Shown one piece after another: positions 17,984-26,040 of a stretch of DNA of 64,000 bases. The notes under the pieces were generated by a model. That model made no database searches and was not told the origin of the DNA. It was given only the letters and a program-made list of their open reading frames with translations. The stretch covers positions 124,001 through 188,000 of the forward strand of contig NZ_NINW01000049.1 of the NCBI RefSeq assembly GCF_002188465.1. Direction: 5' to 3'. The DNA comes from Pigmentiphaga sp. NML080357. GTDB taxonomy: Bacteria; Pseudomonadota; Gammaproteobacteria; Burkholderiales; Burkholderiaceae_B. The translations under genes were made by a program, and so were the position numbers. The first letter of the stretch is position 1; the number at the start of each line of letters is the position of its first letter.

Positions 17984-18062
17984 ATCCAGGATGCGATGGA
18001 TCCGGCTTTGCCGGTCCATCTGCATCGCCCCCTGGAGGGCGCGCGTCAGCGCGTAGGCGGGG
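17984..18062 (-). repeat. Dispersed palindromic repeat, copy 2
   Basis: On the minus strand the element begins CCTACGCGCTGACGCGC, followed by CCCTCCAGGGGG and the hairpin GATGGACCGGC-AAA-GCCGGATCCATC flanked by complementary GATGC/GCATC. The TGA in its first bases is the stop codon of the Bug receptor gene, and the element supplies that protein's final residues (PPTR). Confidence 0.9.
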
Positions 18063-19017
18063 AACTTATATATGGGCTCCAGTGGGCAATCTCGTCCTTC
18101 ACGAACTTGTTGAAAGTCGGTGCATCCCAATCGAAGGTCTCCATCGTCTGGTTGCGCAGTTCCGTCTGGCCTTCCGGCGATTGCAGGGCCTTGCGCACGG
18201 CGAGATTGAGCTTTCCGACCAGGTCGGGCGACATGCCGGCCGGGCCCGACAACGAGAACCACGTGGTGCCGGTCAGCTGCGGATAGCCGAGTTCCTTGAA
18301 GGTCGGGATGTCCGGGAAGTCGGGGACGCGTTGCGCGGCGGTCACCGCCAGCGGGCGCAGCTTGCCCGACTTGATGTTGCCTGCGGCGGTGCTCAGCGTG
18401 ATGAAGGCCGCGGGCACCTGATTGGCCGCGACGTCGGCCACGGCCGGACCGGCACCCTTGTAGCTGATGTGCACCAGGTTCAGCTTGGTGATCTGCCGGA
18501 ATGCCTCGCCGATGAGTGCGCCGTGCGTGCCTTGTCCGGGCGAGGCCCAGCTCAGTCCTTCGGGCAGCGTCTTCACGTGCTTGATGAAGCCGGGCACGTC
18601 CTTGATGGGCTGGGCGACGTTGACCGCGAGCACCGTGGGCGGGCCGCCCAGCAGCGCGATGTGCGTGAAGTCCTTGATCGGGTCGAAGCTTGACGCATTG
18701 GTGAGCGGCGCGACGACGTGCGAGCCGATGCCGGACACCACCAGCGTGTAGCCGTCGGGTTCGGCCCGCGCCACCATCTGAGATCCGATGACACCGCCCG
18801 CGCCGCCGCGGTTCTCGACCACGAAGCTCTGCTTGAACGTCTCGGAAAGGTGGCGCGAGATCAGCCGCCCCAGCGTGTCGGCACTGCCGCCGGGGGCATA
18901 GGGAACCACGATCTTCACCGGGCGGTTGGGCCACGGGTCCTGGGCACAGGCGGGCGCGGCGAAAGCGCCCGCGGCAAGGGTCGCGCACAGCACGTGCGCA
19001 AGGGAATGAAACCTCAT
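18046..19017 (-). CDS. Bug-family periplasmic solute receptor 2 (C-terminus altered by repeat)
   Basis: This 323-residue protein has a Sec signal peptide (ending APACAQD) and the Bug landmarks WPNRPVKIVVPYAPGGSADTLGR, FVVENRGGAGGVIG, DGYTLV and SYKGAGPAVADV. The start at 19017 has an AAGGAGA site. Bug proteins normally end about ten residues after the W-x-P-x-I motif. Here the sequence after HWSPYI changes to SSPPTR and stops inside dispersed repeat copy 2, so the tail seems to have been replaced. It is divergent from a Rieske oxygenase operon and likely feeds it with an aromatic or heterocyclic carboxylate; the ligand is unknown. Confidence 0.9.
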   Translation of the reverse strand: MRFHSLAHVLCATLAAGAFAAPACAQDPWPNRPVKIVVPYAPGGSADTLGRLISRHLSETFKQSFVVENRGGAGGVIGSQMVARAEPDGYTLVVSGIGSHVVAPLTNASSFDPIKDFTHIALLGGPPTVLAVNVAQPIKDVPGFIKHVKTLPEGLSWASPGQGTHGALIGEAFRQITKLNLVHISYKGAGPAVADVAANQVPAAFITLSTAAGNIKSGKLRPLAVTAAQRVPDFPDIPTFKELGYPQLTGTTWFSLSGPAGMSPDLVGKLNLAVRKALQSPEGQTELRNQTMETFDWDAPTFNKFVKDEIAHWSPYISSPPTR

Positions 19018-19100
19018 CGGCGTGTCTCCTTGGTTCAGGTTTCTGGGACCGGCTGACGTGCGAGCCGGATTGACATCCTGTTCGAGCGAATGATAACTTC

Positions 19101-19138
19101 GTTTCCTATCAAGGAACAACGTTCCTTTATACGGAACG
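19101..19138. promoter_or_regulatory. Putative IclR operator array (GGAAC/GTTCC inverted repeats)
   Basis: Overlapping inverted repeats lie in the divergent promoter region: TTCC-N6-GGAA (19103-19116), GGAAC-AAC-GTTCC (19113-19125), and a perfect CGTTCC-N7-GGAACG (19120-19138). The array ends 21 bp before the Rieske oxygenase start. The form resembles known IclR-family operators, and an IclR gene is in the cluster. Confidence 0.6.
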
Positions 19139-19159
19139 ATTCGCAACGAGGGGACTTGA

Positions 19160-20458
19160 ATGCTGAAGAAGGAACAGAACGATTTGCTCACCCAGTCGGG
19201 GCCGGGTACGCCTCTGGGCGAATTGTTCCGACGCTATTGGCTGCCGGTGTTGCTCAGCCGTGAACTGCCCGAACCGGGCTGCGAGCCGGTGCGCGTCAAG
19301 CTGCTGTCCGAACGGCTGCTTGCCATCCGCGACGAGGAAGACAACCTGGGCCTCATCGACGAGTTCTGTGCCCATCGGGGCGTGTCGCTCTGGTTCGGCC
19401 GCTACGACGAGAAAGGGCAGGGCGGCGGCATACGGTGCCCCTACCACGGCTGGAAATACAGCGTGGATGGCCAATGCCTGGACGTGCCTTCCGAACCGGA
19501 AGACAGCGGCTTTCGCGATCGCATCAAGCTCACCGCCTATCCCCTGGTCGAGCGCGGCGGCATTCTGTGGACCTACATGGGGCCGCCCGAACACCAGCCG
19601 CCCCTGCCCGAATACGAGTTCGCCATGGTGCCGGAGAACCAGCGCTTCATCTCCAAGCGCATCCAGGAAAACAACTGGCTGCAGGCGCTCGAAGGCGGCA
19701 TCGATTCCAGCCATGTCTCGTGGCTGCACCGCGACAGCCTGAAGTCCGATCCGCTGTTCAAGGGCGCGGCGGGCAACCAGTACAACTTCAAGGACCTGCG
19801 CCCCGTGTTCGAGGTGGTCGACACCGATACCGGCCTGCTCGTGGGCGTGCGCCGCAATGCCGACGAGGACACCTACTACTGGCGCATCACGCCCTGGCTG
19901 ATGCCGTGTTTCACCATGGTGCCGCCGCGCGGCGACCATCCCGTGCACGGCCACTTCTGGGTGCCCATCGATGACGAGAACTGCTGGGCATGGAGCTTCG
20001 ACTACCATGCCGCGCGTCCGCTCACCGAGGCCGAGGTCCGGGCCATGGAGGACGGCAAGGGCATCCACGTGCGCTACGTGCCGGGCACCTTCAGGCCCTT
20101 GCAGAACAAGGACAACGACTACCTGATGGACCGCGCCGCGCAGAAAGCGGGCAAGACCTTCAGCGGCGTGGAAGGCATAGGCATGCAGGACGCCTCGCTG
20201 CAGGAGAGCATGGGCCCCATCCAGGACCGCACCAAGGAGCACCTGACCTCGACCGACAATGGCATCGTGAAGATGCGGCGTGCGCTGATGAAGGCGGTCA
20301 AGGCGCTGGCCGAAGAGGGCGTCGCGCCTCCGGGCACCCATCCTTCGGCGCATCACGTGCGCTCGGCCGCGGTCATCCTGCCGCGCGACCAGTCCTTCAA
20401 GGAAGCGGCGGCCGAGGCGCTGACGGTGCAGCCGGGCCAGCCCCACGCGTCGGTGTAG
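19160..20458 (+). CDS. Rieske non-heme iron oxygenase, alpha subunit (phthalate 4,5-dioxygenase type)
   Basis: This 432-residue protein has an N-terminal Rieske [2Fe-2S] domain with ligands C70, H72, C93 and H96 (motifs CAHRG and RCPYHGWKY), and a catalytic domain with the mononuclear iron motif E-G-G-I-D-S-S-H-V-S-W-L-H (H185 and H190, bridging D182). Length and motif spacing match the class of single-component-alpha oxygenases that includes phthalate 4,5-dioxygenase and vanillate O-demethylase. It hydroxylates or demethylates an aromatic or heteroaromatic acid using electrons from a separate reductase, which is not in this window. It is first in an operon with an alcohol dehydrogenase and an isochorismatase-like hydrolase. 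The substrate is unknown. Confidence 0.9.
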   Translation: MLKKEQNDLLTQSGPGTPLGELFRRYWLPVLLSRELPEPGCEPVRVKLLSERLLAIRDEEDNLGLIDEFCAHRGVSLWFGRYDEKGQGGGIRCPYHGWKYSVDGQCLDVPSEPEDSGFRDRIKLTAYPLVERGGILWTYMGPPEHQPPLPEYEFAMVPENQRFISKRIQENNWLQALEGGIDSSHVSWLHRDSLKSDPLFKGAAGNQYNFKDLRPVFEVVDTDTGLLVGVRRNADEDTYYWRITPWLMPCFTMVPPRGDHPVHGHFWVPIDDENCWAWSFDYHAARPLTEAEVRAMEDGKGIHVRYVPGTFRPLQNKDNDYLMDRAAQKAGKTFSGVEGIGMQDASLQESMGPIQDRTKEHLTSTDNGIVKMRRALMKAVKALAEEGVAPPGTHPSAHHVRSAAVILPRDQSFKEAAAEALTVQPGQPHASV

Positions 20459-20463
20459 CGACC

Positions 20464-21573
20464 ATGGCGCTTACCGTACGAGCCGCCGTGGCGGTGGAAG
20501 CAGGCAAGACCGAGCTGCGGGAGCTGGCGGCGCCATCCACGTCGGAGACCAGCGGCCTGCTCAAGGTCGCCGTCACCGGCGTGTGCGGCAGCGACTGGCC
20601 CTACTACCAGCAATTGCCGCCCAGCCGCGGCCCGCTGGTACTCGGCCATGAGACCGTCGGCCACGTGGCCGAGCTGGGCGACGTCGCGCGCGCCAAATGG
20701 GGGGTGCAGGAAGGCGACCTGGTGGCGCTCGAAGAGTACCTGCCCTGCGGCCACTGCGAGTTCTGCCGCAGCGGCGAATTCCGGTTGTGCGACGCCACCG
20801 ACTGGCGGCTGGGCGGCCTGCGCTACGGCGCCACCGGCCTGTCGGTGGCGCCGGGACTATGGGGCGGCTTCAGCCAGTACCAGTACCTGCACTTGAACAC
20901 GGTGTTCCACCGCGTGCCCTCGGGCGTATCGCCGCGCCATGCGGCGCTCGCGCTGCCGCTTGCCAACGGCATCGAGTGGACGTACCTGCAGGGCGGCGCA
21001 GGGCCGGGCCAGACGGTGCTCATCCAAGGCCCCGGGCAGCAAGGGCTCTCGTGCGTGGTGGCGGCGCGCGAAGCGGGGGCCGAACGCATCATCGTCACCG
21101 GGCTATCGAACGAGACCGATGCCAGGCGCCTGGCGCTGGCGCGTGAACTGGGCGCGCACTACACCATCGACATCGAGTCGCAGGACCTGCTCGAAACCGT
21201 GGCCGACCTGACCGGCGGACAGATGGCGGACCTGGTCATCGATTGCGCGGCCGGCGGGACGGAATCCGTCGGCACCGCGATCCAGCTGGCACGCAAGCGC
21301 GGCCGCGTCATCCTCGGGGGGCAGAAGCGCCGCCGCATTCCCGAGTTCGACAGCGACCGCATCATCGCCCGCTTCCTGACCGTCAAGGGCATGCGCGGCC
21401 ACAGCTACGAATCGGTGGAGCTCGCGCTGCAGCTCATCGCCGGCGACCGGCACGGCGTCAGGCAGATGAGCACCCACGCCTTCGGACTGGAGGATACCGA
21501 CCTGGCCTTGCGCAGCCTGGCCGGCCAGGGCGTGGAGGGCGCGATCCACATGACCATCGATCCCTGGAATTGA
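20464..21573 (+). CDS. Zinc-dependent alcohol dehydrogenase (MDR superfamily)
   Basis: This 369-residue medium-chain dehydrogenase has catalytic zinc ligands C41 (in CGSD) and H62/E63 (GHE), structural zinc cysteines C95, C98, C101 and C109, and a Rossmann domain whose glycine-rich loop reads IQGPGQQGLSCV. It oxidises an alcohol or diol with NAD(P). It starts five bases after the Rieske oxygenase stop, so they are co-transcribed; a cis-dihydrodiol-like or hydroxylated product of that oxygenase is the likely substrate, which is inference. The next gene begins 142 bp downstream. Confidence 0.9.
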   Translation: MALTVRAAVAVEAGKTELRELAAPSTSETSGLLKVAVTGVCGSDWPYYQQLPPSRGPLVLGHETVGHVAELGDVARAKWGVQEGDLVALEEYLPCGHCEFCRSGEFRLCDATDWRLGGLRYGATGLSVAPGLWGGFSQYQYLHLNTVFHRVPSGVSPRHAALALPLANGIEWTYLQGGAGPGQTVLIQGPGQQGLSCVVAAREAGAERIIVTGLSNETDARRLALARELGAHYTIDIESQDLLETVADLTGGQMADLVIDCAAGGTESVGTAIQLARKRGRVILGGQKRRRIPEFDSDRIIARFLTVKGMRGHSYESVELALQLIAGDRHGVRQMSTHAFGLEDTDLALRSLAGQGVEGAIHMTIDPWN

Positions 21574-21715
21574 GCAGCCGAGGCGAGGGTGTCATTCATC
21601 GGGGTGATAGCCCGTATAGCCGGGCATGGCATTGACTTGATCCGTGCATGAGCCATACTCGACGGGCTCGCCCGACACGCCGGCCGGCGCCGGCGGCACG
21701 ATCAAGGAGACTGCC

Positions 21716-22360
21716 ATGCCCTACCGCTTTGACCGCATCGATCCCAGCCAGACCGCGATGATCGTGGTCGACATGCAAAACGATTTCGTTGCCGACGGCG
21801 CCAAGCTGCAGTCCCGGCAAGCCAAGGAGATGGTGGGCAAACTGGCCCAGACGCTGCGCTTCTGCCGCGAGCAGGGCATCCGCGTCCTCTACACCGCGCA
21901 CGTGCATCGCGACGACGGCTGCGACATGGGGCTGTTCCGCGACCTGTACTCCCCCATCGCCGATCATTCATCACTGGTCGACGGCACGGCCGGGGCCGAC
22001 ATCTATCCCGAACTTGCGCCTGCCGAAGGCGAGCACGTGATCAAGAAGCATCGCTACAGCGGCTTCTACGGCACCGATCTCGACATCATCCTGCGCGAGT
22101 GGGGCATACGGAACGTCGTGATCTCGGGCACCACCACCGAGAACTGCTGCCATGCCACTGCGCGCGACGCCATGTTCCACAACTACAAGGTCGCGTTCCT
22201 GGCCGACGCGACCGGCACCTTCGATTATCCCGACGTGGGCTGGGGAGCAATGAGCGCGGCCGAGGTGCACAAGGCGACCTTGACGATACTGGCGTTCTCG
22301 ACCGCACACGTGATGAACGTGGAGGAGTTCAAGTCGCTGGTGGAGAAGGGGCGCGGATAA
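21716..22360 (+). CDS. Isochorismatase-family cysteine hydrolase
   Basis: This 214-residue protein carries the family triad: D19 (VVDMQNDF), K111 (KKHRYSGFYGTDLD) and C144 (TTTENCCHATARDA). Related enzymes hydrolyse amide or imide-like bonds (nicotinamide, N-carbamoylsarcosine, maleamate, biuret, isochorismate ethers). AAGGAGA at 21704-21710 fixes the ATG at 21716. Coming after a Rieske oxygenase and an alcohol dehydrogenase, it suggests a route for a nitrogen-containing aromatic whose ring or side-chain amide is cleaved late. The exact substrate is not known. Confidence 0.88.
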   Translation: MPYRFDRIDPSQTAMIVVDMQNDFVADGAKLQSRQAKEMVGKLAQTLRFCREQGIRVLYTAHVHRDDGCDMGLFRDLYSPIADHSSLVDGTAGADIYPELAPAEGEHVIKKHRYSGFYGTDLDIILREWGIRNVVISGTTTENCCHATARDAMFHNYKVAFLADATGTFDYPDVGWGAMSAAEVHKATLTILAFSTAHVMNVEEFKSLVEKGRG

Positions 22361-22405
22361 TGCCGCGGCCCGCGGGCGGCGCAGGCCGCTCCGCGGTTGC
22401 CGCCT

Positions 22406-23329
22406 TCACCGCTCGTCGATGAACGAGCGGATCGACTGGATCAGGGCCGAGCACGCTTCCGAATCGCCATGGCGGGGGATGCGGCCGCGGTCGGTGATGA
22501 GGTAGACCCCCACGTTCACGGGAGGCTCCTCCAGCAGGAAGGTCTCGAGCTGGTACTGGCGGCAGCGCTCGAGCGCCAGCGAGGGAAGGATGGCGCCTCC
22601 CGCTCCGCTGGCGGCCATCGCCAGCACGGTCTCGATGTGGCTGAGCACGACGCTGTTCTGCGCATGGGGCGACCGGCCAATGGCGGTCAGTTGCTTGTCG
22701 ATGGCCTGCTGTATCGCGCTGTGGCTCTCGAGGCGCAGCAGGGGGGTATAGAGCAGTTCCTCCCACCGCAACGGCGCCATGGCCTTGCTCGAGCGGCGGG
22801 CGGCGCGTGCCGGTGCCCGCACATAAATCAGCCGCGTCTGGCAGATCAGGGTACGCGCGTAGCCGGCGATCGGCTTGTAGAAGAAGCCGATGCCGCAATC
22901 GATGCTTCCTTCGTCCAGGCGAGCGAGGATCTGGGTGGCTTCGGCATCCGAGTACTCGACGGCGATCTCTGCCTGGTGCGGCCCGAACGCGTTGTGGATG
23001 AAGGGCAGCAGCGTCGAGGCCAGCATGGGCGTGCAGGCCACGCGCACCTTCTTCTGGCGCTGGTTTTCCCATCGGTCGATGGCTTCGACGGTGCCGGCCA
23101 ATTGCTCGGAGAACTGCGCCGCGACCGGATAGAACCGTTCGCCAGCCGGGGTAAGCGCCACGGAGCGCGTGGTGCGATTGAGCAGCCGGAATCCCAGTTG
23201 CGCCTCCAGCTCGCGCATCATGCTGCTGAGCCCCGCCTGGGTGATGTGCAGCTGTTCGGCGGCGCGCGTGAAGCTGCGCAGCCGCGCCACTTGGACGAAA
23301 GCGGACAACTGGCGAATGCTGACATTCAT
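22406..23329 (-). CDS. LysR-family transcriptional regulator
   Basis: This 307-residue protein has an N-terminal helix-turn-helix (QLSAFVQVARLRSFTRAAEQ, HITQAGLSSMMRELEAQLGF) and a C-terminal effector domain. Translation from the ATG at 23329 gives the canonical MNVSIRQLSAF start; a GTG three codons upstream is also open. It is divergent from a Bug receptor gene, with a perfect ATGAATTCAT palindrome (23341-23350) directly in the gap, a likely operator. It converges with the isochorismatase gene. Confidence 0.88.
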   Translation of the reverse strand: MNVSIRQLSAFVQVARLRSFTRAAEQLHITQAGLSSMMRELEAQLGFRLLNRTTRSVALTPAGERFYPVAAQFSEQLAGTVEAIDRWENQRQKKVRVACTPMLASTLLPFIHNAFGPHQAEIAVEYSDAEATQILARLDEGSIDCGIGFFYKPIAGYARTLICQTRLIYVRAPARAARRSSKAMAPLRWEELLYTPLLRLESHSAIQQAIDKQLTAIGRSPHAQNSVVLSHIETVLAMAASGAGGAILPSLALERCRQYQLETFLLEEPPVNVGVYLITDRGRIPRHGDSEACSALIQSIRSFIDER

Positions 23330-23425
23330 ACCGGCCACTTATGAATTCATTCCGAAGTCCGGATTGTTATCCGCGACGCCCTGGTTTTCAATGCATCGCT
23401 CGATCACATTCGACGGAGCAGGGGT

Positions 23426-24385
23426 ATGAGACGCATGCTGACGGCCGTCCTGGCAATGCTGGCCGCGCTGGCCGGGGTTGCCCACGCCAGTTATCCGGAG
23501 CGCCTGGTCCGCATCGTCGTGCCCTATGATCCCGGCACCGGTGCCGACATCCTCGCGCGCACGCTCGGCCAGCGGCTGGCCGAGAAATGGAAGACGCCGG
23601 TCATCGTCGAGAACCGGCCCGGCGCCAGCACCGCCATAGGAACCGAGCACGTCCAGAAGTCGGCGCCCGACGGCTACACCTTGATGGTGACGGCCAACAC
23701 CCCCGTCATCAACAAGAGCCTGCGTCCGCAAGCCCCCTACGACCCGGTCAACGGACTCGACGCGGTCTTGCCCCTCGCCATCGGGCGCCTGACGCTGGTG
23801 GCTCATCCCACCTTGGGCGTGAAGACCGCCAAGGAACTGGTCGCCGCGGCCAGGAAGACGCCGGGCGCCATCAACTATGGTTCGCCCGGCAACGGCACGC
23901 CTCACCATCTGGCCATGGAACTGTTCAAGCAGGCTACCCACGCCAATCTCACGCACGTTCCGTTCTCGACCACCGGGGGCGCGCTGCAGGCCTTGCTGGG
24001 CGGACACGTGAAGGTGATGTTCTTCCCCATCCACGTCGCGCTGCCGCACGTGCGCGAGAACCGGCTGGTGCTGCTCGCCTCAGGCGGCCTGGAACGGTCC
24101 GATGTCACGCCCGACGTGCCGTCCCTGTCCGAGGCGGTGGACATCAAACTCGATGGCGATATCTGGTACGGCATGTATGCGCCCAGGGGAACGCCGGCCG
24201 CCATCGTCAGGAAGCTGAACGAGGACGTCAACGAAATCCTGCGCATCGATGCCGTGCGGGAAGTCTTCTCGCGCCAGGGCCTGACGGCCACCGGCGGGGC
24301 GTCGGATGAGTTCGCCCGCTTGACGCGCGAAGACCTGGACCGATGGACGCAAGTCGTTCGGCGGGCCGGCATCCAGGTGGACTAG
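23426..24385 (+). CDS. Bug-family periplasmic solute receptor 3
   Basis: This 319-residue protein has a Sec signal peptide (MRRMLTAVLAMLAALAGVAHA) and the Bug motifs YPERLVRIVVPYDPGTGADILAR, VIVENRPGASTAIG, DGYTLMV and the typical W-TQVVRRAGI tail. It is divergent from a LysR regulator and about 40 bp upstream of an alpha/beta hydrolase, so receptor and hydrolase probably form an operon under that LysR protein. An ester or amide ligand is plausible but not shown. No membrane subunits of a tripartite carrier are nearby. Confidence 0.9.
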   Translation: MRRMLTAVLAMLAALAGVAHASYPERLVRIVVPYDPGTGADILARTLGQRLAEKWKTPVIVENRPGASTAIGTEHVQKSAPDGYTLMVTANTPVINKSLRPQAPYDPVNGLDAVLPLAIGRLTLVAHPTLGVKTAKELVAAARKTPGAINYGSPGNGTPHHLAMELFKQATHANLTHVPFSTTGGALQALLGGHVKVMFFPIHVALPHVRENRLVLLASGGLERSDVTPDVPSLSEAVDIKLDGDIWYGMYAPRGTPAAIVRKLNEDVNEILRIDAVREVFSRQGLTATGGASDEFARLTREDLDRWTQVVRRAGIQVD

Positions 24386-24426
24386 CCAGCGACCGTTCTT
24401 TCCATCCACTTTCTCCGGTTCATGCC

Positions 24427-25263
24427 ATGCCGACGATTCATCCGCTGACCACGCGCGACGGGGTCTTGCTGCATCTCGCCTTCTTTGCCCCCGCCGACGA
24501 GGGTGCGCCAGTGCTGTTGCTGACGCACGGCGTTGCCAACAATTTCGTCACGACGCCCTTGTGGACCGTGGCCGAGCACCTGCATGCGCGCGGCCACGGC
24601 GTGGCGCTCCTCAACAACCGCGGCCATGACTGGGTAACCTCCAACCCCATCGACAGGCGCTGGCTGGGAGCCGCCCACGAAATATTCGAGGAAAGCGCGC
24701 TGGACTTCGAGGCGGCGCTCGACTGGCTGGCTGCGCGTGGCCATGGGCGCGTGGTGCTGGGCGGTCACAGCCTCGGCGGCCTGAAAGCCGCGTTCGCGTG
24801 CCGCCGTCTCGGAACCGGGCAGGTCGCGGCGCTGGTCATGCTTTCGTCGCCGCGCCTGCCGGACGAGCAGGAATGGGACTGGCCTGCCCACGAAGCGCTG
24901 CTGGCGCGCTGCAGGGAGCTCATCGCCCAGGACCGCGGCAGCGAGCTGATGGAAGTCGAGATGCCCACCAACACGCCGGCCCTGCGCGGGCTGATGAGTG
25001 CGCGCACCTACCTCAACAAGTATGGTCCCGACGCTTCCACCACGGCGCTCCGCTTCGCTTCGGAATTCCGGTTGCCGGTCTTCCTGCTGGCGGGCTCGGA
25101 GGAAAAACCGCAGCTCGGTTTCGCGCGCGACATGGAGCGCGCATTGACCGCAGCCGAATCCGTGGCGCGGGTAACCGTGGAGGGCGCGGATCACATGTAC
25201 GGCGACCGGCACCAGCGCGTGGCCGATGCGTTGTCGGATTGGCTGGCCCGGCAGCTCTCGTAG
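24427..25263 (+). CDS. Alpha/beta-fold hydrolase
   Basis: This 278-residue hydrolase has the nucleophile elbow GHSLGG (about residues 117-122, in VLGGHSLGGLKAAF), an oxyanion segment LLTHGVANNF and a late GADHMYGDRHQR giving the catalytic histidine. It lacks a signal peptide, so it is cytoplasmic. It follows a Bug receptor gene and probably hydrolyses an ester imported through it; this is inference from position. It converges with the DUF202 pair, whose stop lies six bases beyond. Confidence 0.85.
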   Translation: MPTIHPLTTRDGVLLHLAFFAPADEGAPVLLLTHGVANNFVTTPLWTVAEHLHARGHGVALLNNRGHDWVTSNPIDRRWLGAAHEIFEESALDFEAALDWLAARGHGRVVLGGHSLGGLKAAFACRRLGTGQVAALVMLSSPRLPDEQEWDWPAHEALLARCRELIAQDRGSELMEVEMPTNTPALRGLMSARTYLNKYGPDASTTALRFASEFRLPVFLLAGSEEKPQLGFARDMERALTAAESVARVTVEGADHMYGDRHQRVADALSDWLARQLS

Positions 25264-25269
25264 CGGCAG

Positions 25270-25578
25270 TTACTGCAGTACCAGCCAGGCGCCGGCCAGG
25301 CAGGCGAGCGCGACGGCGGCGGAAATGCCTGCCATCCATGCCGGGGGCACCGGACGGATCGCTTCCCGGCCCAGGGCCGACCGGCGCCAGCCCGCGGCCA
25401 GGCAAAGCAGGACGGCGCAGGCCATGTCCAGCGTTCCCACGGCCAGGACAGCGGGACGATGCCCCTGTACGCCCGCCCGCAGCACCAGCAACGCCACGGC
25501 CGCCATGGAGAGCCCCGTGCGGCCCCACGCGAGGGCGGTCCGCTGCGGCTGGAGCCCGGGATCCTGTTGCGGGCTCAT
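25270..25578 (-). CDS. DUF202 (YidH-type) small membrane protein 2
   Basis: This 102-residue protein has three predicted membrane helices and the DUF202 signature RTALAWGRTGLSMAAVALLVLR near its N-terminus. Its ATG overlaps the stop of the upstream DUF202 gene by ATGA (25575-25578), so the pair is translationally coupled. The biological role of these inner-membrane proteins is unknown. An in-frame extension into the upstream gene was rejected because of that overlap. Confidence 0.8.
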   Translation of the reverse strand: MSPQQDPGLQPQRTALAWGRTGLSMAAVALLVLRAGVQGHRPAVLAVGTLDMACAVLLCLAAGWRRSALGREAIRPVPPAWMAGISAAVALACLAGAWLVLQ

Positions 25579-25916
25579 TGGATCAGCACGAAGACGCCCG
25601 CCACCGCGGCAACGAGCATCGTGATGCCGGCCGCGAGAGGAATGAGCGTGGAACGGGGCAGGGGCCGCGAATGGCGCATGGCCTGCTGGTTCGCCTTCCA
25701 TTGGAAATAGGCGCCGCTGCAGAATACGAGGCCGGCCAGCGTCATGGCCGCGCTCAGCGCGATGAGCGGCCAGTGCGGCCGGACCGTCCCGCCGAACTGG
25801 TGGAGCAGGATGGCGCCTGCCAGCACCGCCAGCGCCGTCCGTATCCACGCCAGGAAGGTGCGCTCGTTGGCCAGCGTGAAGCGATAGTCGGGCTCGTGGC
25901 CTTCGTTTTCTTGCAT
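25575..25916 (-). CDS. DUF202 (YidH family) inner-membrane protein 1
   Basis: This 113-residue protein has the classic YidH N-terminus LANERTFLAWIRTALAVLAGAILL followed by two more membrane helices. It resembles E. coli YidH and is paired with a diverged second DUF202 protein, the usual yidH-yidG arrangement. The function is unknown. It is divergent from the tas-like gene, whose start is 125 bp away. Confidence 0.85.
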   Translation of the reverse strand: MQENEGHEPDYRFTLANERTFLAWIRTALAVLAGAILLHQFGGTVRPHWPLIALSAAMTLAGLVFCSGAYFQWKANQQAMRHSRPLPRSTLIPLAAGITMLVAAVAGVFVLIQ

Positions 25917-26040
25917 GCTCGGGGTTCCTGCGGTGTCGATCCGGTGTCGCCCGCTATTTTAGGTCTCTCCGGCCCGGCGTTCATGCGGGTGCAAGCGGCG
26001 TTGCGGTAATCTTGGACAGGGCATCATCGACAACCGGAGC

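Noticed and set aside
25579-25848. N-terminal extension of the second DUF202 protein
   Set aside because: It overlaps the first DUF202 gene; an ATGA overlap gives a normal start.
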